Assembly (NCBI GenBank): GCA_023459495.1 | Contig: JAEWTL010000090.1 | Span: forward strand, 1 to 64,000 | Source: Bacillota bacterium | GTDB lineage: Bacteria; Bacillota; Clostridia; Christensenellales; SZUA-584 | Direction: 5' to 3' | DNA: 64,000 nucleotides | Shown: positions 59,527-64,000 of the stretch, one piece after another | Position numbering within the stretch: the first letter of the stretch is position 1 | Layout of the letters: every line of letters starts with the position of its first letter | Translations under genes and position numbers: made by a program | Notes under the pieces: model-generated | Seen by the model: the letters and a program-made list of their open reading frames with translations, nothing else | The model's database searches: none | Told to the model about the DNA's origin: nothing

Positions 59527-59550
59527 ACTTGTTATGATGTCATAACAAGT
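59527..59550 (-). promoter_or_regulatory. GntR operator (perfect 11-bp arms)
   Basis: ACTTGTTATGA (59527-59537) and TCATAACAAGT (59540-59550) are exact inverted repeats with a 2-bp centre. The site lies just downstream of the predicted start of the minus-strand transcript and 32 bp before the gntR start codon, a position for steric repression. Confidence 0.85.
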
Positions 59551-59558
59551 TTACGGTT

Positions 59559-59587
59559 ACAATACTATAAACACATACACATGTCAA
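59559..59587 (-). promoter_or_regulatory. Promoter of the nucleoside operon
   Basis: Read on the minus strand: -35 TTGACA (59582-59587) and -10 TATTGT (59559-59564) with a 17-bp spacer. The start would be near 59552, next to the GntR operator. Confidence 0.85.
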
Positions 59588-59689
59588 GCATGAGTAAAGG
59601 TCTGTTTCAGAAAAAATCATTACCATTTTACGGTATGTTCACGTGGTCTTTAACCGTCCCACTGTTCAACCTTTATAATGCGCACAACG

Positions 59690-59712
59690 CAAAAAGCCCG
59701 GCGAACCGGGCT
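59690..59712 (-). terminator. Terminator of the sugar ABC operon
   Basis: Minus-strand AGCCCGG/CCGGGCT (59695-59712) with a 4-nt loop, followed by five T (plus-strand A 59690-59694). Confidence 0.92.
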
Positions 59713-59745
59713 CACTTGTTATATTTCTTTCTTAATAGCAGAGGT

Positions 59746-60867
59746 CTACGCCAGCAGGTTCGTATCGTCCGCTTTGGAGAACAGATGCGTCATGTCCGCC
59801 GGAAAGCGGAAGTGGATTTCTGTCAGCCGCCCGATACCGCCGTTGAATTCACGCGGTAACTCCACCGTGGGTACGCGAATGATTGCGTCACGCCCGTCTA
59901 CGCTGACATGCAGGTGCAGCTCGCTGCCCATCATCTCCGATACGTCCACAATCGCAGTGATTGCGCCCTCCTCGTTGTGCCGTGCAATGCTGATGTGCTC
60001 CGGCCGCACCCCAAGTGTGATCTCCTGTGCTTCCGCACCCTTCTCCGATAGCCTTTTGCCCATCTCTTCCGGCAGCGGGGTCGACACGCCCTGCAGTTCG
60101 ACCCGATAGCTGCCGCCTGCCTTTTCCAGCTTAGCATCGAAGAAGTTCATCTGCGGTGTACCGATAAAACCAGCGACGAACAGGTTAGCCGGATGGTTAA
60201 ACACCTGCTGCGGCGTGCCAATCTGCTGGATAAGACCATCCTTCATGATCACAATGCGGTCTCCCAGCGTCATGGCTTCGGTCTGGTCGTGCGTGACGTA
60301 GATAAATGTGGTATTGACATCCTGTCGCAGTTTGATGATTTCCGCACGCATCTGATTGCGCAGCTTCGCGTCGAGGTTGGAGAGCGGTTCATCCATCAGG
60401 AACACCTTGGGATGGCGTACGATGGCCCTCCCGATGGCCACACGCTGTCGCTGCCCGCCCGAGAGCGCCTTGGGCTTGCGCTGCAGCAGCTCGGTAATAC
60501 CGAGTATTTCCGATGCTTCCCTCACCTTCGCGTCGATCTCCGGCTTTTTAAAATGCCGAAGCTTCAAAGCGAACGCCATATTCTCGTATACCGTCATGTG
60601 CGGGTAAAGCGCATAATTCTGGAACACCATCGCAATATCCCTGTCCTTGGGCGCCACGTCGTTAACGAGTGCATCGTCGATGTAAAGCTCGCCCTCGGAA
60701 ATTTCCTCAAGCCCCGCCACCATGCGCAGCGTTGTGGACTTGCCACAGCCTGACGGCCCAACCAGCACGATAAATTCTTTATCGGCAATGTCGAGACTAA
60801 AGTCCTCAACCGCAACAACGCTCTTCTCGTAAATCTTTTTAATATTTTTCAATGTAACATTTGCCAT
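59746..60867 (-). CDS. Sugar ABC transporter ATPase (UgpC/MsmK-like)
   Basis: A 373-residue CUT1-type ATPase. It has Walker A GPSGCGKSTT, signature LSGGQRQRVAIGRAI, Walker B VFLMDEPLSNLD, YVTHDQTEAM and a C-terminal regulatory OB-fold region (about 240-370) with TLGVRPEHI. It powers import by the two permeases upstream. Many sugar operons lack their own ATPase, so its presence makes this transporter self-contained. Confidence 0.92.
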   Translation of the reverse strand: MANVTLKNIKKIYEKSVVAVEDFSLDIADKEFIVLVGPSGCGKSTTLRMVAGLEEISEGELYIDDALVNDVAPKDRDIAMVFQNYALYPHMTVYENMAFALKLRHFKKPEIDAKVREASEILGITELLQRKPKALSGGQRQRVAIGRAIVRHPKVFLMDEPLSNLDAKLRNQMRAEIIKLRQDVNTTFIYVTHDQTEAMTLGDRIVIMKDGLIQQIGTPQQVFNHPANLFVAGFIGTPQMNFFDAKLEKAGGSYRVELQGVSTPLPEEMGKRLSEKGAEAQEITLGVRPEHISIARHNEEGAITAIVDVSEMMGSELHLHVSVDGRDAIIRVPTVELPREFNGGIGRLTEIHFRFPADMTHLFSKADDTNLLA

Positions 60868-60872
60868 AATAT

Positions 60873-61571
60873 TTATGCTCCTTTCATTTGACTCTGCTCA
60901 TAGGGCTCAATGATGCGTCTTTGCATTGTTTGATTAATGGCAGTGCAAATAATCAGCTGCTGCAGCGAGAACCAGATAAACAGCAGAAGAACCACAGTAT
61001 ACGGGAAAAGCGCCACTATTAATAAGGCCATAACGACTATACTGCCGATAATCACAAGATTGGTTTTCCATTCGGTCACCATCAGTATCCAGGCGTTCCG
61101 GGCAATATGCCTGCCTTTCAGGTCCAGCGCGGACATCAGCACGAACGCATAGCTTCCAAACAGCACGCCCAGCCCCAACAGGAATAGCCCCAGCGCTCCG
61201 GGCAGTATGCCGCCGCCCGATATGCTGATGCTGAGGGCATAGTAGCTGTCAAACAGCAGGAACGCCACGAGCAGACCAAATGGCATAGCTTTAAAGAAGT
61301 CTGCCCTGAACTCCTGCCAGAAATCGCTCCAGAGAAAACAGTTCCCTTCCCGCACCAGCTTTATCAGCACCCTGTTCATGCCGCAGACAGCCGCCGGTAT
61401 TGTCACAACGGTAATACTGAACATGAGAAACACAAGGTTCAATGTAACGAGCTTCCACGGATGCGTCGTGAGCAGGAAGAAGAACCGCTTGGTCCCTTTT
61501 TGGGGCGGCAGTTCCGTTACGCCCGGTCCGGGCGCAAATCTTTTTCTTTTGATCAGCTCCGTTACGTTCAT
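60873..61571 (-). CDS. YesL family (DUF624) membrane protein
   Basis: A 232-residue membrane protein with about five helices. It has the YesL-like region VTLNLVFLMFSITVVTIPAAVCGMNRVLIKLVREG and FWQEFRADFFKA (written in parts; residues about 42-100). YesL proteins often sit in carbohydrate ABC operons of Bacillota and have no known reaction. It lies between the permease gene and the ATPase gene, with gaps of 10 and 5 bp. Confidence 0.8.
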   Translation of the reverse strand: MNVTELIKRKRFAPGPGVTELPPQKGTKRFFFLLTTHPWKLVTLNLVFLMFSITVVTIPAAVCGMNRVLIKLVREGNCFLWSDFWQEFRADFFKAMPFGLLVAFLLFDSYYALSISISGGGILPGALGLFLLGLGVLFGSYAFVLMSALDLKGRHIARNAWILMVTEWKTNLVIIGSIVVMALLIVALFPYTVVLLLFIWFSLQQLIICTAINQTMQRRIIEPYEQSQMKGA

Positions 61572-61581
61572 GTTCTCATCC

Positions 61582-62472
61582 TTAATTCTTCATACCTGTC
61601 ATCACGATACCCTCTACAAAGTAACGCTGACCGATGAGATAGACGACCACACCCGGCAAAAACGAAAGGCAGGTGGCCGCAAACATCCCCGCGTAATCAT
61701 TTTTAAACGAGCCCATGAACGTGGTCAGCCCTACCGCCATCGTGTACTTTTCCCGCGAGGAAATATAAATTGTTTGCTGCAGGAGATCGTTCCAGGTCGT
61801 AATGAAGATTAACAGTGCCACAACGATAATTGCCGGCCGGATAGAGGGAACAATGATGCTTACCAGCGTACGCATATAGCCTGCTCCATCGATCGTCGCC
61901 GACTCGTCCAGCTCTTTAGGAAGCGTCCTGATAAACTGCCTGATAAGAAAGATATTAAACGCTCCTCCTCCGCAAAGATACGGAAGTATCAGCGGCCAGT
62001 ATGTATCTGTAAGCCCCAGACTCGACCATGCGATGTAGAGCGGAATAAGCGTTACCATCGTCGGCAGCAGCATCGAACCCACACAGAGCGCAAATAAAAA
62101 CGCTTTTCCTTTAAAGCGCAGCCGCGCAAAAGCATACCCGCATAATATCGCCGTAATCGTTCCGAAAACGACACAGGGAACGACAATAGTCAGCGTATTT
62201 CCTAAATACCGCCAAAAATCAAAAGTAGTCGGTTTTATGTTGTAATTCGAAAACAACCATTCTGACGGGAAAAACTGTGGCGGCCATTTAAATATTTCGA
62301 GGCTTTTCATCAGCGAAGAACGAACCATCCACCATATCGGCAGCATGACTGCCGCAGCAATTAAGATGATGATAATTAACGAAATGATATCCGCAATCTG
62401 CTCGCTTCTCTTTTTACTTTTCAAAGAGCTCTTAATGAGCACTCTATTATCTTTTTTTGCGGCTTCGTTCAT
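61582..62472 (-). CDS. Carbohydrate ABC permease (UgpE/MalG-like)
   Basis: A 296-residue permease with six membrane helices and the EAA-type loop ELDESATIDGAGYMRTLVSII (E-x-x-x-A-x-x-D-G, key residues near 195-205). The ending MTGMKN fits the MalG class. The start is set at 62472 where GGGAGGAG lies about ten bases upstream; ATG 62481 and ATG 62493 are alternatives. It overlaps the first permease gene by 26 bp. Confidence 0.88.
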   Translation of the reverse strand: MNEAAKKDNRVLIKSSLKSKKRSEQIADIISLIIIILIAAAVMLPIWWMVRSSLMKSLEIFKWPPQFFPSEWLFSNYNIKPTTFDFWRYLGNTLTIVVPCVVFGTITAILCGYAFARLRFKGKAFLFALCVGSMLLPTMVTLIPLYIAWSSLGLTDTYWPLILPYLCGGGAFNIFLIRQFIRTLPKELDESATIDGAGYMRTLVSIIVPSIRPAIIVVALLIFITTWNDLLQQTIYISSREKYTMAVGLTTFMGSFKNDYAGMFAATCLSFLPGVVVYLIGQRYFVEGIVMTGMKN

Positions 62473-63409
62473 TTTTATCATCTCCTCCCTCATTATATAT
62501 CCAACTTTTGGATGTTGCGAACAATATAAAGGCTAATATTGCGGCCACGATAAAGAACACAAACGCAATCGCGCCGGCTTTTCCCAACTCCCTGCCTCGA
62601 AACCCGATCTGGTACATCAAATATGTCATAAACATTGTCGATTTCCCCGGTCCACCTTTTGTAACGGCCAGCGCGGGTACGACAACTTGCAGATTGACGA
62701 CAAGGCTCATCAAAAGATTATAGAAAATGATCGGAGTCATGGAGGGGATCGTGACGTTCCAAAACCGCTGCCAGGCGTTTGCGCCGTCTATTTCCGCAGC
62801 CTCGTGATATACCCGGGGCACGTTTTGAAGCCCTGCCAAAAATATGACGATCAGGTTACCGGATGTCCAAACAGCGATCATGGCCAGCGACGGTATGGCC
62901 GTGTCCGCAGAAGACAGGAATAAGGATTTATCTAAGCCTAAATTCACAAGGATATAGTTGATCAGACCGCCATCGTATTTTAATAAGAACCACCAGCTGA
63001 TCATGACCGCGGTAGCGGGCAGGATATACGGAATATAGAAAACCGCTCGGAAGAATCCGCGGGCGGGGATCTTGCGGTTTAAGAGCATCGCGATAATCAT
63101 GGAGTAAACGATACTTCCAACAACGGCGATCAGCGCGAAAACTACTGTTACTTTAATTGAATTGAGAAAATCAATACTCGGATTTTTAAATATTTCAACA
63201 AAATTATCAAACCCAACAAACTTGACCGGCGGCAAAGTACCACCTTGAATAAAATGGCCTACGTTGAGGTCCGTTAAACTAATGCCGAAAACAGCCATTA
63301 AAGGTATATATGTAATCAGCGACAAACCAAGAAGCGCGGGAATTAAAAAGAGATATGCTGCGCGCTGTTCCTTGATTGCAATCTTTGCCCTCTTTTTCTT
63401 ACTTTTCAT
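62447..63409 (-). CDS. Carbohydrate ABC permease (UgpA/MalF-like)
   Basis: A 320-residue permease with six helices. It has the N-terminal YLFLIPALLGLSLITYIPL and the EAA loop YHEAAEIDGANAWQRFWNVT. It is partner of the UgpE-like permease. The start at 63409 follows CCAGGAAAGTGGG; the longer frame to 63493 crosses a hairpin and is unlikely. Confidence 0.9.
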   Translation of the reverse strand: MKSKKKRAKIAIKEQRAAYLFLIPALLGLSLITYIPLMAVFGISLTDLNVGHFIQGGTLPPVKFVGFDNFVEIFKNPSIDFLNSIKVTVVFALIAVVGSIVYSMIIAMLLNRKIPARGFFRAVFYIPYILPATAVMISWWFLLKYDGGLINYILVNLGLDKSLFLSSADTAIPSLAMIAVWTSGNLIVIFLAGLQNVPRVYHEAAEIDGANAWQRFWNVTIPSMTPIIFYNLLMSLVVNLQVVVPALAVTKGGPGKSTMFMTYLMYQIGFRGRELGKAGAIAFVFFIVAAILAFILFATSKSWIYNEGGDDKNERSRKKR

Positions 63410-63443
63410 GTTTTTTACCCACTTTCCTGGATATAAAACCAGG

Positions 63444-63482
63444 GGGGCGCCCACATACGTATTTTTGCTTTTCAGGCGCCCC
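63444..63482. other. Intercistronic hairpin between binding-protein and permease genes
   Basis: GGGGCGCC (63444-63451) pairs with GGCGCCCC (63475-63482), separated by an AT-rich 23-nt loop. It lacks a clear T-tract and probably limits read-through or stabilises the binding-protein message, as in many sugar ABC operons. Confidence 0.65.
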
Positions 63483-63521
63483 TTGTTACTCAACCGTTAC
63501 TTCACAACAAACAATCGTTTC

Positions 63522-64000
63522 TTAACCATCGAGTGCAGTTTGCATCGCATCATGCGTTTCTGCGATAACCTCTTCAACCGTTTTACTACCGTTAATTGCT
63601 TCAACCATTGCCGGCCGTAATACATTGTAAATTTCATAGGTGTTTGGCGTGTAGTACCATGCCGTAGATTTGGTTACGTCAAAGTCTAATGCGACGTCTA
63701 CTATAGCCGTTTTGTAGGCTTCGGCTGTTAACGGCTGGCGCAGTTCGCAATCATCCACCCAGGATTTCAGCAGAGCCGGATCCGTGTACCAATTCAATTT
63801 GGTAGGCATCCACCATCCAGCCATAATCGTGGTCATATTGTTGTCTTCGCTGTTGTACCATCTCAGGAAGTCCGCAGCTTCTTCAGGGTGCTGCGTCGTG
63901 GCAAATACGCCTGTCGGGCCGCCCGTGCAGATATTCACCTTCTGTTTCATATAGGGCAGAACGCCAACACCGTAATCAATACCGTCAAGACCCGCTCTGA
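63522..64000 (-). CDS. Sugar ABC solute-binding protein, C-terminal part (cut by window end)
   Basis: The C-terminal 159 or so residues of a family 1 extracellular solute-binding protein. The frame stays open to the window edge, reading RAGLDGIDYGVGVLPYMK before the internal Met at 63950, so that Met is not the start. Typical features are GGPTGVFATTQHPEEAADFLRW and the closing helix VEEVIAETHDAMQ. It is the first visible gene of the sugar ABC operon; the sugar is unknown. Confidence 0.85.
   Translation of the reverse strand, partial: RAGLDGIDYGVGVLPYMKQKVNICTGGPTGVFATTQHPEEAADFLRWYNSEDNNMTTIMAGWWMPTKLNWYTDPALLKSWVDDCELRQPLTAEAYKTAIVDVALDFDVTKSTAWYYTPNTYEIYNVLRPAMVEAINGSKTVEEVIAETHDAMQTALDG

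Overview
The window looks like chromosomal DNA of an anaerobic Bacillota of the class Clostridia. The evidence is purine-rich Shine-Dalgarno sites, sigma-A type promoters, a cyclic-di-AMP (ydaO/yuaA-type) riboswitch, type I dockerins, a class B sortase, BMP-type nucleoside transport, a YesL-containing sugar ABC operon, and many small families typical of Clostridia. GC is moderately high over most of the window and lower in one island (about 32.7-40.3 kb). The species cannot be named from this sequence.

Layout. 0-3.2 kb: a c-di-AMP riboswitch ahead of a dapB-like reductase, then an SGNH esterase and an ADP-ribosylglycohydrolase. 3.7-10.3 kb (minus): a secreted cell-wall set of one SpoIID/SH3/Big2/dockerin protein, two NlpC/P60-Big2-dockerin proteins and a type I membrane protein. 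10.4-14.4 kb: an arsenic operon (arsR, acr3, arsP-type permease, arsC, ferredoxin, thioredoxin-like, DUF2703) behind a clear promoter and operator. 14.5-21.7 kb: a hydrolase, a decayed choloylglycine-hydrolase-type gene, a zinc-ribbon protein, a TetR regulator, a DUF5685/J-domain/membrane-protein operon, a YdcF-like protein and smaller genes. 21.8-26.7 kb: a type IV pilus-like operon (PilT, GspF/PilC, pseudopilins, transglutaminase-like lipoprotein). 26.8-31.2 kb: a polyamine regulator plus potABCD. 31.3-32.2 kb: sortase B.

32.4-40.5 kb: tRNA-fMet and tRNA-Met are followed by a copper-handling block (DUF2318 protein, HMA-SafE-cupredoxin fusion, LDCC mini-protein, CopA, response regulator, histidine kinase). 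A decayed second copy of the same tRNA pair closes the block. The whole stretch reads as an acquired island or a duplication at a tRNA locus with no integrase left.

40.8-48.8 kb (plus): a dlt-like operon coding for an Ig-like/transglutaminase membrane protein, an adenylating ligase, a carrier protein, an MBOAT acyltransferase, an SGNH protein with Cys in the nucleophile position, a lipoprotein and an Asp/Glu-type racemase. I infer that it activates an amino acid, probably a D-amino acid, and attaches it to an envelope polymer. 48.9-59.6 kb (minus): a GntR-controlled operon joining a BMP-type nucleoside ABC importer to a nucleoside phosphorylase, PfkB kinase, cysteine hydrolase, BtpA/SgcQ protein, iron alcohol dehydrogenase and a TrpA-like protein without TrpB. 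This looks like an uncharacterised nucleoside catabolic route. 59.7-64 kb (minus): a sugar ABC transport operon whose binding-protein gene runs off the window.
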